Made by a program: the position numbers and the translations under genes. The notes under the pieces were generated by a model. That model did not search any database and was not told the DNA's origin. It worked only from the letters and a program-made list of their open reading frames with translations. 64,000 nucleotides of DNA, taken from NCBI GenBank assembly GCA_001299455.1, contig CYUK01000003.1, positions 930,001-994,000 of the forward strand. Reading direction: 5' to 3'. Shown here in pieces: positions 33,304 through 41,763 of the stretch; the first letter of the stretch is position 1; the number at the start of each line of letters is the position of its first letter. The DNA is from Clostridiales bacterium SIT11 (GTDB lineage: Bacteria; Bacillota; Clostridia; Tissierellales; Peptoniphilaceae).

Positions 33304-34872
33304 TTATTTTTTCAATTGTTGTAAATCATTTCCCGTGGCCTGTAAAATAGCTCCATAGGCCCAGTGGCTTTCTTTAACATCCTTAAAGGGGTTGATCCCA
33401 TATTTTTTCACTAGGGGGGACTCCCCGTACATGCCCCGTAGGAGGACAATGGTACATTCACTCCGGGTCATGGTTTTTTCAGGATGGTAGAGTCCTTTTT
33501 GGTCTCCTGTAACAATGCCTTGGTCCTTTAAACTGGAAATGGCTTCATAGGCCCAGTAGTCTCTTTTCACATCGGGGAAGGCTGGGGTCATTTCCGGTCT
33601 TTTGACCCAGGAGTTTTTTTCTACAGTGGGTCTAAAGAGTTTGGCTGCTACAGCGGCAAATTCGCTCTTAGTAATTTCCCGATTGGGTTCAAATCTGCCT
33701 CCTCCAATGCCTTGCATATAACCTTGGTCTTCGACAAAGCCAATGGCTTCTCCGTACCATTTCCCCTGGTCCACATCTTTAAAGGAGGACATATAGGGAA
33801 GGCCCTTATTTCCCTTAATTTGATAGAGGACGGAGGCAACTTCTGCCCGGGTCATGGCCTTGTTGGGGGCAAAGCTGGTTTTGCTGGTCCCCTTCATAAA
33901 GGGAGGTTGGATGGCCTCCATACTTTCTAAAAGTCGAGGAAGTAAGTCTTCTAATTCCTTGTTTTCCAAGTTTGTTTTGACTTCTAAGTAGTCTCCCAGG
34001 GCAATCATAGCCTTTAGGCGACTGGCTTCTTCCAAGGGTCTATTTTCTATGGGCATGGCCTTGGCATAGGTTAAGAGATCTCTTAATTTTTCCAAGTTTT
34101 CTTCCAAGTCCTTTGAGGGTTTTTGGGGTTTTTCTTCTGAAACTTTTTCTTGGACCACCAGGTCCTTGGTTAGCTTTTCTTGCCCCTGAACTAGGGCTTC
34201 CACCCGAAGCTGGGTTCCCTTAGCTTGAGGATTCATAACAATTTCAAAGGTCCCTTCCTGGGAGGCATAACCTTCAGCTAGGAGGGTCTTGCCCTTGAAA
34301 ATCCGTATCTTGGCCTTGGCCGGTCCTTGGCCCTGGAGGATGGTTGCATTTTCTTTTAAGGGGTCAATCCTTAAATCCTGTTTTTCCTTGGACGGTGTGG
34401 TCACAAGGTCTTTTTGGTCAGACTTTTCCTTGCCGGTCTTGTCCATATAATAGAGGACGTAGGTGTTTTTTAAATCGCCCTTTCCATCCATGTCTTTTTT
34501 CAGGCTGGTGGTAATATTCAGGCGAAGTTTTTCCCGTCCCTCTAGGATGTCCACCTGGTCTACGGTAAAATTGACAATATTTTTTCCGTCTAATGTGGAG
34601 GTGGTCAGTCGCCAATTTTTATCCTTCTTTAAGCCTTCCACTTGAACGTCTTGGACCTTGAGGTTGGGGTCCATCATCAGGGAGACGTTAAAGCTCTTGA
34701 GTCTTTTTTCATAGCCAGACTTCAAGTCTAAGTCAAAATTATAGGTCAGGGTCTGGCCTTTTTTTCCGTTATAAAATCCAGGTTGGATTAAGGTCGCCGA
34801 TAGGTCTTCTGCAAAAATTGCTCCTGGAATGAGGACCAGGGCAAGGACCAGGAACAGAAATTTTTTTTTCAT
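33304..34872 (-). CDS. Secreted S-layer-homology (SLH) protein
   Basis: This 522-residue exported protein has a signal peptide (MKKKFLFLVLALVLIPGAIFA, cut about residue 21). A beta-rich N-terminal domain with cohesin/Ig-like texture (TYNFDLDLKSGYEKRLKSFNVSL) spans about 25-150. A second small beta domain (~175-240), a Glu/Pro linker and a helical segment follow. Three SLH repeats occupy about 330-522 (MTRAEVASVLYQI, ITKSEFAAVAAKLF, MTRSECTIVLLRG). SLH domains bind pyruvylated secondary wall polymer, so it is cell-surface anchored. It is the last gene of the operon beginning with the lipid kinase, an odd partner for a cobalamin gene 12 bases upstream. Confidence 0.85.
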   Translation of the reverse strand: MKKKFLFLVLALVLIPGAIFAEDLSATLIQPGFYNGKKGQTLTYNFDLDLKSGYEKRLKSFNVSLMMDPNLKVQDVQVEGLKKDKNWRLTTSTLDGKNIVNFTVDQVDILEGREKLRLNITTSLKKDMDGKGDLKNTYVLYYMDKTGKEKSDQKDLVTTPSKEKQDLRIDPLKENATILQGQGPAKAKIRIFKGKTLLAEGYASQEGTFEIVMNPQAKGTQLRVEALVQGQEKLTKDLVVQEKVSEEKPQKPSKDLEENLEKLRDLLTYAKAMPIENRPLEEASRLKAMIALGDYLEVKTNLENKELEDLLPRLLESMEAIQPPFMKGTSKTSFAPNKAMTRAEVASVLYQIKGNKGLPYMSSFKDVDQGKWYGEAIGFVEDQGYMQGIGGGRFEPNREITKSEFAAVAAKLFRPTVEKNSWVKRPEMTPAFPDVKRDYWAYEAISSLKDQGIVTGDQKGLYHPEKTMTRSECTIVLLRGMYGESPLVKKYGINPFKDVKESHWAYGAILQATGNDLQQLKK

Positions 34873-34884
34873 ATTTCTTTCCTC

Positions 34885-35409
34885 CTAAAATTCAATTCCC
34901 TTTCTGGCCTTTAGACCTGCCTTGTAGTAGTGCTTAATTTCTTTCATTTCTGTCACTAGGTCGGCTAGGTCTAAAAACTCTTGGGGGGCATAGCGTCCCG
35001 TTAAGACCACTTCCATGGTCTTGGGTCTTTCCTTTACCATGTCCACAATCACTTTTGGATCGATTAACTTGTATTCACAGGCCACATTGATTTCATCAAA
35101 AATTAACAAATCAATAGAGGGGTCCTGTAAAAATGCCTTCATTTTTTCTAAACCTTCTTGGGCTAGATTTATATCTTCTTCTGTAGGATTTCTCCGAATA
35201 AAACAGTCCCGGCCAAATTGGTAGAGGCTTAATTTATCAAAATATTGGGGAAGCTTTAGTTCGCTGTAGTCCATGCCCTTAATAAATTGGCCAATGACCA
35301 CTTTGTTGCCGGCGCATAGACTCCGGACAGCTAGACCTAGGGCCGCTGTTGTCTTTCCCTTTCCATTGCCTGTATATACCTGTACTTTTCCTTCCATGCC
35401 ATCACACAA
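34885..35409 (-). CDS. cobO: Corrinoid adenosyltransferase, CobO/BtuR type
   Basis: This P-loop enzyme of 174 residues adenosylates cob(I)alamin or cob(I)yrinate diamide: VYTGNGKGKTTAALGLAVRS (Walker A), QFIKGMDYSE, LLIFDEINVACEY (Walker B) and VLTGRYAPQEFLDLADLVTEM. GAAAGG is seven bases before the first ATG, so that start is retained. It is unrelated in fold to PduO, giving this genome two routes to adenosylcobalamin. The neighbouring regulators (LacI, LuxR types) are eight bases away or overlapping and may control it. Confidence 0.92.
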   Translation of the reverse strand: MCDGMEGKVQVYTGNGKGKTTAALGLAVRSLCAGNKVVIGQFIKGMDYSELKLPQYFDKLSLYQFGRDCFIRRNPTEEDINLAQEGLEKMKAFLQDPSIDLLIFDEINVACEYKLIDPKVIVDMVKERPKTMEVVLTGRYAPQEFLDLADLVTEMKEIKHYYKAGLKARKGIEF

Positions 35410-35417
35410 CCTTTCTT

Positions 35418-35867
35418 TTATCCATTAAACCTCCGCATCAGGTCTTCCCTTTTCTTAATATTTAATTTTTTATAGAGACCTGTGAGGTTGTTGCGAATGG
35501 TTTTTTCGCTTAAATACATTCTACTTGCAATTTCTCTATTTGTTAAGCCTTCTAAAATTCCTTGAACTAACTTTTCTTCTCGAGGGGTCAAGTCCTGAAA
35601 GTCTAGGGGGATTTCCTTTAAGATTTCATCAATAAAGGCCACCACTTCTTCTTTTTCTGCATACAAAGAAAGCTTCTTCTTGGTCACTTGCCAAGAAAAA
35701 ACAAAATAACCCTCTTTTTCCATTACATAGAGTGTCTCTTCTTCTCTGACTGGCTTGGTCCCTTGTACTGAGCTATGAATCCCCCGCTTAGTGAGTTCCA
35801 GGCATAGGCCTAGGGCAGGCAGGTAGGTCTCAGCAATAATCAGGGCTTCCTTAAATTGTTTTGACAC
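35418..35867 (-). CDS. Small LuxR-type (GerE) transcriptional regulator
   Basis: The 149 residues end in a LuxR/GerE HTH (about 88-149): LTPREEKLVQGILEGLTNREIASRMYLSEKTIRNNLTGLYKKLNI. The first 85 residues (IIAETYLPALGLCLELTKRGIHSSVQG...) are not a receiver and match nothing I know. They could be a small ligand-binding or pseudo-receiver domain. The gene overlaps the LacI gene by 17 bases and is followed by cobO after eight bases, so it is embedded in the operon and may autoregulate it. Confidence 0.8.
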   Translation of the reverse strand: MSKQFKEALIIAETYLPALGLCLELTKRGIHSSVQGTKPVREEETLYVMEKEGYFVFSWQVTKKKLSLYAEKEEVVAFIDEILKEIPLDFQDLTPREEKLVQGILEGLTNREIASRMYLSEKTIRNNLTGLYKKLNIKKREDLMRRFNG

Positions 35868-36861
35868 TGTTGCGCTTAATAATTTCTACAGGTAAAAAGA
35901 CCGTATCCCTCTTTAACTCTTGCTTTGCTTCGACACTCTTTAATAATTTTCTAACAGCAACAGCTCCGATATCGTAAAAAGGTTCCTTTACCGTAGTTAA
36001 ACTGGGGCGAATAATTTCAGAAAGTTCTGTCCCACCAAAGCCACAAATGCTGATGTCATCTGGAACTCGAATGCCCCGGTCGCTTAATTCATTCATAAGA
36101 TGGATGGCTAAAATATCTTGGGTGCAGAAAAGGGCCGTGTACCGCTTATCTTCAATGTCTTCAATAATATCTTCAATAACATCTTCCGCGGCTTCTTGGT
36201 CCAGGCCTTCTGCATAAATAATTTTTGCCTTTAAGTCGTTTTGTTGCATGGCTTCCCTGTAACCTTTGATTTTATAAGTTTCATTGGTCCTATCCATGTC
36301 CTTACGCAGGGCCACATAGCCAATTTTTTCATGGCCTTCATCAATTAAGTATTGGGTCATCTTATAGGTTGCATTTTTATTGTTAATGGACACAGTGGCT
36401 GCTTGGTCAATGGTGTAGAAACGATTAATGACCACATAGGGAATCTTAATTTGATCCAATTTATACATGAGCCGTTCATTTAAAATGTCGGAAATTAAAA
36501 TAATTCCTTCCACTTGTTTTTGGCTAAAAAGGTTGGCAAATTTCATTTCCACTTCTAGGTCCCCATAGGATGAGGACAAGAGGATGTCGTAGTTAAACAT
36601 CCGGCCAATCTCTTCAACCCCTCTTAAAACTTGGGATACATAGCCATTGCCAATATCGTTGACAATGACCCCAATAATATTGGATTTTTTGGTCACTAGG
36701 GACCGGGCCACTTCATTGGGTTTATAGTCTAAGACTTCAATGGCGTGGAGTACCCGCCTTCTTGCTTCCGGGCTTACAGGTTTTGAATCATTAATAACCC
36801 GAGATACCGTTGAAATAGATACATCGGCCATTTTTGCCACATCTTTAATTGTTGATGCCAT
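35851..36861 (-). CDS. LacI-family transcriptional regulator
   Basis: A start at 36861 (MASTIKDVAKMADVSISTVSRV) is best spaced from AAGGAGG (five bases); two ATGs upstream are alternatives. The N-terminal HTH plus hinge (PNEVARSLVTKKSNIIGVIV) is followed by a periplasmic-binding-protein-type effector domain, including NGYVSQVLRGVEEIG, DDISICGFGGTELSEIIRPSLTTV and EVIKRNS-like final residues (VEIIKRNSV). It is 336 residues, normal for the family. The effector is likely a sugar or nucleoside. It begins 14 bases after the lipid kinase gene. I see no clear operator, but the operon promoter at 37790-37818 is a plausible target. Confidence 0.9.
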   Translation of the reverse strand: MASTIKDVAKMADVSISTVSRVINDSKPVSPEARRRVLHAIEVLDYKPNEVARSLVTKKSNIIGVIVNDIGNGYVSQVLRGVEEIGRMFNYDILLSSSYGDLEVEMKFANLFSQKQVEGIILISDILNERLMYKLDQIKIPYVVINRFYTIDQAATVSINNKNATYKMTQYLIDEGHEKIGYVALRKDMDRTNETYKIKGYREAMQQNDLKAKIIYAEGLDQEAAEDVIEDIIEDIEDKRYTALFCTQDILAIHLMNELSDRGIRVPDDISICGFGGTELSEIIRPSLTTVKEPFYDIGAVAVRKLLKSVEAKQELKRDTVFLPVEIIKRNSVKTI

Positions 36862-36875
36862 CATTTCCTCCTTCA

Positions 36876-37766
36876 CTAAACCAGCAGATTTAACCCCTGG
36901 TGGACAGCCGAAAAAGTCATGGGTAGGGGACCGTGTTTTTCCCCATCCACATCCACAATCAACCGACGGTCGCTGGACAAGGTAATCTCATCCGTTTGCA
37001 AATAAGTGACCCGGTCATGGTGGATATGCCGTCCAGTGGTAAATCTAGTTAGGATTTCTACAATTTCGTTGAAATCTACATTCTCTAAGATCAAGACGTC
37101 TAAAAGTCCATCTTGAATTTCAGCTGTGGGGGCTAAATTTTTAAAGCCTCCTACGGAAGTGGAGTTGGCTATAATAAAGAGCTTGGCATCTATTGTTTTA
37201 TGAAAATGTTTGTTCTTCACATCTAATTTAAAGGTGGTTCGATTTTTTCGACCCATTCCTCCAACAAGTTCCCTTGCTCCTTCAATATAGTAGGCCATGC
37301 GACCTAACTTAGCCTTTTGTTCATCTGGAACTGTGTAGGCGATTTCGGTTAATAAACCGCCGGCAGCAACATTAATAAAGGCCCGGTCATTAGCTAATCC
37401 CATGTCCACTTTTTTTACTTTGTTTCTTTTAATCAGTTCATAAAAACCAGAAACATCCTGAGGAAGTTTTAGGAAAGATCCAAAATCGTTTACGGTTCCT
37501 GTGGGTAATATGGCCAGAGGGGTTTCCCTCTTCCCTTGGTAAATGCCGTTGACAACCTCGTTTAAGGTTCCATCTCCTCCAATACAAACCATGATGTCCT
37601 CTCCATGGTCTTCCTTGGCAAACCGGGTGGCGTCTTGGCTGGCCCGGGTAAATAAAATTTGAATATCCCAAGGATCCTGACTCATGTAGTTAATGAGTTG
37701 TCCTACTTTACTTAAGGCTTGTTCTCTTCCTGAGGATGGGTTGGCAATGATTTTGACTTTTTTCAC
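36876..37766 (-). CDS. Diacylglycerol/lipid kinase family protein
   Basis: This 296-residue YegS/DagK-type kinase has IIANPSSGR at the N-terminus, CIGGDGTLNEVVNGIY (catalytic GGDGT) and LPTGTVNDFGSFLKLP, then a beta-sandwich C-terminal domain. It likely phosphorylates diacylglycerol to phosphatidic acid in lipid recycling. The start codon is GTG with GGAGGAG seven bases upstream. It is the first gene after the strong promoter at 37790-37818 and heads the five-gene operon. Confidence 0.88.
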   Translation of the reverse strand: MKKVKIIANPSSGREQALSKVGQLINYMSQDPWDIQILFTRASQDATRFAKEDHGEDIMVCIGGDGTLNEVVNGIYQGKRETPLAILPTGTVNDFGSFLKLPQDVSGFYELIKRNKVKKVDMGLANDRAFINVAAGGLLTEIAYTVPDEQKAKLGRMAYYIEGARELVGGMGRKNRTTFKLDVKNKHFHKTIDAKLFIIANSTSVGGFKNLAPTAEIQDGLLDVLILENVDFNEIVEILTRFTTGRHIHHDRVTYLQTDEITLSSDRRLIVDVDGEKHGPLPMTFSAVHQGLNLLV

Positions 37767-37789
37767 TTGACCACTCCTCCTGTCTTCTT

Positions 37790-37818
37790 ATTATACTCGC
37801 TGAATTCCCGTTTGTCTA
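37790..37818 (-). promoter_or_regulatory. Promoter of the lipid kinase-LacI-LuxR-cobO-SLH operon
   Basis: On the minus strand TAGACA (37818-37813), a 17-base spacer, then TATAAT (37795-37790). The stretch 37819-38010 holds no gene or structure I can support. Confidence 0.75.
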
Positions 37819-38012
37819 GTAGGTAAAGGCTTTCCAATTCATGTTTTTTCCCGTTTTCCTCATGATCTTTTTAGGCTTTCCCTTTCTTTTCCCCTGAAAA
37901 TTCTTCTATTTTTCAAGCTTTTCTCTTTATCTTATAGAAATTTTTCATTTTCCTTCATATTATACAAAGAATTTGTATTGTTTTCCCTTATGGAAGATTT
38001 TACTTTTCCTTT

Positions 38013-38083
38013 AAAAAAGCCCCTGACCATCCAGGAGCCCTTTTTCAGGCATAAAAATAAGAGTAGGCCGTCCCACTCTTATT
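38013..38083 (-). terminator. Two tandem hairpin terminators after the DUF948-like gene
   Basis: AATAAGAGT (38057-38065) pairs with ACTCTTATT (38075-38083) and is flanked by A and T runs on both sides. A second stem, GCCCCTG/CAGGAGC (38019-38038, one mismatch), is followed on the minus strand by TTTTTT. Both could work in either direction. Confidence 0.65.
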
Positions 38084-38088
38084 TTTTC

Positions 38089-38580
38089 TTATTTAAAAAA
38101 TACATCCCTTAAGGCATCAATGACTTCTCTTAAAATATAAAAGTAGTCAATCACATTATTTGCATTAATGGAAATGGTCTTGGCTGTATCTGAAATACTA
38201 TCAGAAACATCCGCTAGAGTTGTTTGCACCTTTAAAGATGTGGTGTCCACCCGGTTACTTACATCGTCCACCGTATCGGATACCCTGGACAAGGTCTTGG
38301 ATAGCCGCTCCACTTCAGGTTTTACTGTGGTCACCAATTGGTTGGCTTCTCCTGTAATAACCGCTGTGTCTGCAGAAATTTTATCTACGTTGTTGGTAAT
38401 GGATGGAACCCTTTTTATGGTATCATTAATGGCTACTTCATTTTCTTCCAAGACATTTTTGATTTTTCCTGTGATTTGGAAGACATTTTTTAGAACCAGG
38501 GCCAGGTAGATTAAGGCCGCTGCCCCGGCAATATAAAGTAAAATATGAAGTAGGTCACTTACGCTAATGGTTGCAGTCAA
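38089..38580 (-). CDS. DUF948-like membrane-anchored coiled-coil protein
   Basis: The start is TTG at 38580, preceded by GGGGG at six bases. Residues ~8-30 form one membrane helix (LLHILLYIAGAAALIYLALVL). The remainder is a long amphipathic helix with repeating Val/Ser/Thr-Asp heptads (LSKTLSRVSDTVDDVSNRVDTTSLKVQTTLADVSDS), similar to DUF948 and methyl-accepting-type coiled coils. It follows the YtxH gene by 20 bases. The DUF948-YtxH pairing is common in Firmicutes and linked to general stress, but function is unknown. Confidence 0.7.
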   Translation of the reverse strand: MTATISVSDLLHILLYIAGAAALIYLALVLKNVFQITGKIKNVLEENEVAINDTIKRVPSITNNVDKISADTAVITGEANQLVTTVKPEVERLSKTLSRVSDTVDDVSNRVDTTSLKVQTTLADVSDSISDTAKTISINANNVIDYFYILREVIDALRDVFFK

Positions 38581-38600
38581 TGGAATCCCCCTTCAGTTTT

Positions 38601-39155
38601 TTACTTTGTTTCCTTTTCAATTTTTTTGGAAGATTTTTCTACTTCATCCCCTATTTTTTTAGCGGATTTTTCAGCTTCTTCCTTGACATCTTTTGCAGAA
38701 TCTTTGGCTGTCTTTGCTACGTCCTTAGCGCCTTCTTTGACTTCTTCAGAAACATTGGAAAGTTCTCCCTTAATTTCTTCTCCGGAATCCCTTACAATTT
38801 CTCCAATAGCATTGGCCTTAGCCTTGGCAATTTCTACGTCATCCTTAAAGTCTTCTTTTTTCAAGGCAGCCCGTAGTTTTAAATCTTCGTAGGTTCCCTT
38901 TACAGCTTCGCCAGCTTCATAGGCTCTAAATTGTACTGTTTCTGCAGTGTCACGAGCCATTTCAGATCCCTTCCGGGCCATTTCTCTGGACTTGTCTGAA
39001 ATTTCCGCTCTAGTTTCTTCACCACTTTGGGGAGCAAATAAAACACCTGCTGCAGCTCCTAAAATAGACCCTAGGGCAATTTTCCCAGCGGCATCTAATC
39101 TTCTTTTTCTTTCATGTTCACGTCTTTTGTCTTCAAAATAATCAAATAAGCTCAT
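38601..39155 (-). CDS. YtxH-domain general-stress-like protein
   Basis: The 184 residues have a short YtxH domain: AAGKIALGSILGAAAGVLFAPQSGEETR contains the single Gly/Ala-rich membrane helix and the conserved LFAPxSGxxTR motif. The rest is a highly charged Lys/Glu/Ala helix (EEVKEGAKDVAKTAKDSAKDVKEEAEK) resembling LEA-type or apolipoprotein-like repeats. AGGA precedes the ATG. It is first of a two-gene unit with the DUF948-like gene. Membrane-tethered stress or envelope protection is an inference from the family. Confidence 0.78.
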   Translation of the reverse strand: MSLFDYFEDKRREHERKRRLDAAGKIALGSILGAAAGVLFAPQSGEETRAEISDKSREMARKGSEMARDTAETVQFRAYEAGEAVKGTYEDLKLRAALKKEDFKDDVEIAKAKANAIGEIVRDSGEEIKGELSNVSEEVKEGAKDVAKTAKDSAKDVKEEAEKSAKKIGDEVEKSSKKIEKETK

Positions 39156-39283
39156 AGTCTTTCCTCCGTCTTTTTCTTTGATGAGATGAAATTCTTCTTG
39201 ATTTATTCTTACCCTTCTCCCAGGTATTTAATCAAATTTTTCCTAAATTTCATAAAAACTTTCCCTCTTCCTGGCCTATTGCC

Positions 39284-39312
39284 CTGAAAAAGAGAGGAAA
39301 GTAGAGTATAAT
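39284..39312 (+). promoter_or_regulatory. Promoter of the PHP phosphatase operon
   Basis: CTGAAA (39284-39289), a 17-base spacer, then TATAAT (39307-39312). AAAGGAGG at 39333-39340 serves the ATG at 39346. Confidence 0.6.
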
Positions 39313-39345
39313 AAAAGTAGACTCTGACCTATAAAGGAGGTAGCC

Positions 39346-40152
39346 ATGATTGATTATCACCTACATTCTCATTTTTCTGGAGATTCAGTGGAAGATATTG
39401 AAGCCTATATTGAAAGGGCCCAAGAATTGGGCATCCAGTCCATTGCCATTACAGACCACTTAGACCCCTTTCCAGATAAAACCCGGGACCTCTTCCTCTT
39501 TAACAAGGAAGACTATTTTAAAGAACTAGAGGAAATCCAGAGCCGTCATCCCAACTTTGACCTCCGTATCGGTGCAGAGCTGGGGATGATTCCTTCTTTA
39601 GTGGAAGAAAATCGGAAAGAAATGGCCAGGTACCCCTTTGAATTTATTATTGGATCTGTCCATTCTGTAGACTATCAAGACATTGGCAGCGGGGAATTTT
39701 TCCCTGGTAGGAGCCTGGAAGAAGCCTACCGCCTCTACTATGAAGCCATGCTGGACTGTGTCCGCCTCTATGATTTTTTCCATGTTTTAGGTCACATTGA
39801 CTACATGGACCGGTATGTTTCCTATATTTCAAAAGATACCAAACCCCTAGACGACACCCGGTTTAAAGACTTAATCACCGCCATTTTAAAAGAAATTATC
39901 CGGACCGACCGGGGAATTGAATACAATACCGGCGGCTACCGGAAAAGCCTTGGCCATGGCCATCCCAAGGCTTGGATTTTGGAAAAATATTATGCCCTAG
40001 GGGGCCGCATCCTCACCCTGGGGTCTGATGCCCACCTAGTCAAGGACCTGGGGTCCAACTTTGACCAGGCCCTAGAAGAAATTAAAAAGGCAGGCTTTAA
40101 AGAAATCTTTTCTTATAAAGACGGAAACTTTAAGGGAGAAAGTATTTTATGA
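39346..40152 (+). CDS. Histidinol-phosphatase family PHP-domain protein
   Basis: This 268-residue PHP-fold metallophosphoesterase has metal ligands in DYHLHSHFSGDS, AITDHLDPF, IGAELGM, IGSVHSVD, LGHIDYMDR and LGSDAHLVKDLG, the complete set for a trinuclear HisK-type site. It would dephosphorylate histidinol-phosphate or a related sugar phosphate. No other his genes are nearby, so a histidine role is not assured. It overlaps the next gene by four bases (ATGA). Confidence 0.87.
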   Translation: MIDYHLHSHFSGDSVEDIEAYIERAQELGIQSIAITDHLDPFPDKTRDLFLFNKEDYFKELEEIQSRHPNFDLRIGAELGMIPSLVEENRKEMARYPFEFIIGSVHSVDYQDIGSGEFFPGRSLEEAYRLYYEAMLDCVRLYDFFHVLGHIDYMDRYVSYISKDTKPLDDTRFKDLITAILKEIIRTDRGIEYNTGGYRKSLGHGHPKAWILEKYYALGGRILTLGSDAHLVKDLGSNFDQALEEIKKAGFKEIFSYKDGNFKGESIL

Positions 40153-40811
40153 AAAAATTAGACTTTACAGAAATTGACAAGCCCCGGGGACACTATTTAG
40201 ACGAGGTTCCAGGAAATCCCCGCTATCTCTTCACCACCAACCCGGCCTTTGTAGATTACCTAGATGCCCTGGCCGCCTTTGTAAATAGGGCGTCCTTTCC
40301 AGGCAATTCTTTGGAAATCTTTGACCAAACCAGGAAGTCCTGGATTCTCTACACGGAAAATAGGGAAAATATTTTTTATTTAAACCCCATCTGTATTGAA
40401 GAAAAAATCTACTTTGCCTCCCTGGACTTTTCTAAGCAAACCTTGGAAATCAAGGTCTTCAATCCAGATTCCCTAGAAGAAGCCTCCTGCTTTAAAGCTT
40501 CCTTTACCCCTGAATTAGCCGCTGACTTTGCCTTAATGGGCCCTGACCTCTGCCTCTATTCCAGAAACCAGAAAGAACAGGTTCACATTTACTATCCCTT
40601 TGAAGGACATTTTTTCCTGGAAGAGGATGCCTCTATCTCCTACTTTGATGGCCAGTATTTTTACGGCCACCGCTGGCATGAGGAAGAAAACGGAGACGAT
40701 AACTACGATTTTTATGAATCCCTCCAAATCCGGGATAAAGAAGGTCAAGTCCAGTTTGAAAAACAAGGCTGCCTCTACCAACTCCTAGATGGAGACTTTG
40801 TCCTCATCTAA
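40149..40811 (+). CDS. Hypothetical acidic beta-rich protein
   Basis: I do not recognise this 220-residue protein. It is rich in aromatic and acidic residues and looks like alternating beta strands (IFDQTRKSWILYTENRENIFYLNPICIEEKIYFASLDF; QVHIYYPFEGHFFLEEDASISYFDGQYFYGHRW). A partial beta-propeller or carbohydrate-type sandwich is possible. There is no signal peptide or membrane helix. Translational coupling to the PHP phosphatase (ATGA overlap, GGAGAAAG upstream) suggests a linked function. Confidence 0.6.
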   Translation: MKKLDFTEIDKPRGHYLDEVPGNPRYLFTTNPAFVDYLDALAAFVNRASFPGNSLEIFDQTRKSWILYTENRENIFYLNPICIEEKIYFASLDFSKQTLEIKVFNPDSLEEASCFKASFTPELAADFALMGPDLCLYSRNQKEQVHIYYPFEGHFFLEEDASISYFDGQYFYGHRWHEEENGDDNYDFYESLQIRDKEGQVQFEKQGCLYQLLDGDFVLI

Positions 40812-40850
40812 TGTCCGCCTGTCCCCCTGTATTATAGAAAGAAGGCCCCT

Positions 40851-41609
40851 ATGCCCGTTCAAAAATTATCTTTAAATTCATCCTCCTCTGCCCGCCACAC
40901 CCTGGCCATCCTTAGCGGTAAGGGCGGCGTCGGCAAAAGTTTTGTCACCTCTTCCCTGGCCGTGGCCCTAAGACGCCAAGGCTACCGGGTAGGTATTTTA
41001 GATGCCGATATTACCGGCCCCTCCATCCCCAAGGCCTTTGGCCTGACAGAAGTCGCCCTGTCTGACGGGAAAAATATGATTCCCCTAGAAACAGAAACCG
41101 GCATTAAGGTCATGTCCATTAACCTCATCCTGGAAGACCCTTCCGCCGCCGTTCTCTGGCGGGCGCCTATTGTTTCCAATGCCATCCACCAATTTTATGA
41201 AAATGTCAATTGGGGCGATTTAGACTTCCTCCTGGTGGATATGCCTCCAGGAACAGGGGACGTGGCCCTGACTGTCTTCCAATCCTTAAACATTTCAGGC
41301 ATTGTCCTAGTGACCACCCCTCAAGACCTGGTAGAACTCATTGTAGACAAGTCCTACAACATGGCCCGGCAAATGAACCTGCCCATCCTAGGTCTGGTGG
41401 AAAATATGTCCTACTTTACCTGCCCCCATTGCGGAGAACAAACCGACCTCTACGGCCCCTCCAAGGCCGCTTCCCTGGCTAAAAAATATGGCCTGGAAAA
41501 AACCCTCCGCCTCCCCATTGACCCCAACTTTTCTCAAAAAGTAGACGCTGGAAAAGTGGAAGAAATTCAAGTCCCCGGCATGGACACCTTTGTCCTGGGC
41601 ATGGATTAA
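40851..41609 (+). CDS. Mrp/NBP35-family iron-sulfur carrier ATPase
   Basis: The 252-residue P-loop ATPase has the deviant Walker A ILSGKGGVGKSFVT, DADITGPSIPKAFG, LLVDMPPGTGDVALT (Walker B) and GLVENMSYFTCPHCGEQ, whose CxxC bridges an Fe-S cluster between subunits. It delivers clusters to apo-proteins, relevant for PduS/PduT and other Fe-S proteins here. It lacks the N-terminal DUF59 domain found in some Mrp proteins. GAAGG precedes the ATG. Confidence 0.92.
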   Translation: MPVQKLSLNSSSSARHTLAILSGKGGVGKSFVTSSLAVALRRQGYRVGILDADITGPSIPKAFGLTEVALSDGKNMIPLETETGIKVMSINLILEDPSAAVLWRAPIVSNAIHQFYENVNWGDLDFLLVDMPPGTGDVALTVFQSLNISGIVLVTTPQDLVELIVDKSYNMARQMNLPILGLVENMSYFTCPHCGEQTDLYGPSKAASLAKKYGLEKTLRLPIDPNFSQKVDAGKVEEIQVPGMDTFVLGMD

Positions 41610-41628
41610 AAATTTATTTGAAAATAAA

Positions 41629-41684
41629 AATGTAGTGGCTTTTAGAGATATTTTCTAAGGACCACTACATTTTTTGTTTTTATC
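41629..41684 (+). terminator. Terminator after mrp
   Basis: ATGTAGTGG (41630-41638) pairs with CCACTACAT (41662-41670), with an inner stem, followed by TTTTTTGTTTTTAT. Confidence 0.85.
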
Positions 41685-41703
41685 GATGCCAAAAACCTTC
41701 CTT

Positions 41704-41744
41704 TCTAAAAGGAAAACAGACCCTGGAAAAACCAGGGTCTGTTT
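41704..41744 (-). terminator. Terminator after the flavodiiron gene
   Basis: A perfect 13-base stem: AAACAGACCCTGG (41714-41726) pairs with CCAGGGTCTGTTT (41732-41744), loop of five A. On the minus strand it is followed by TCCTTTTAG. Confidence 0.75.
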
Positions 41745-41763
41745 CTATCTTATATTTTCTTAA

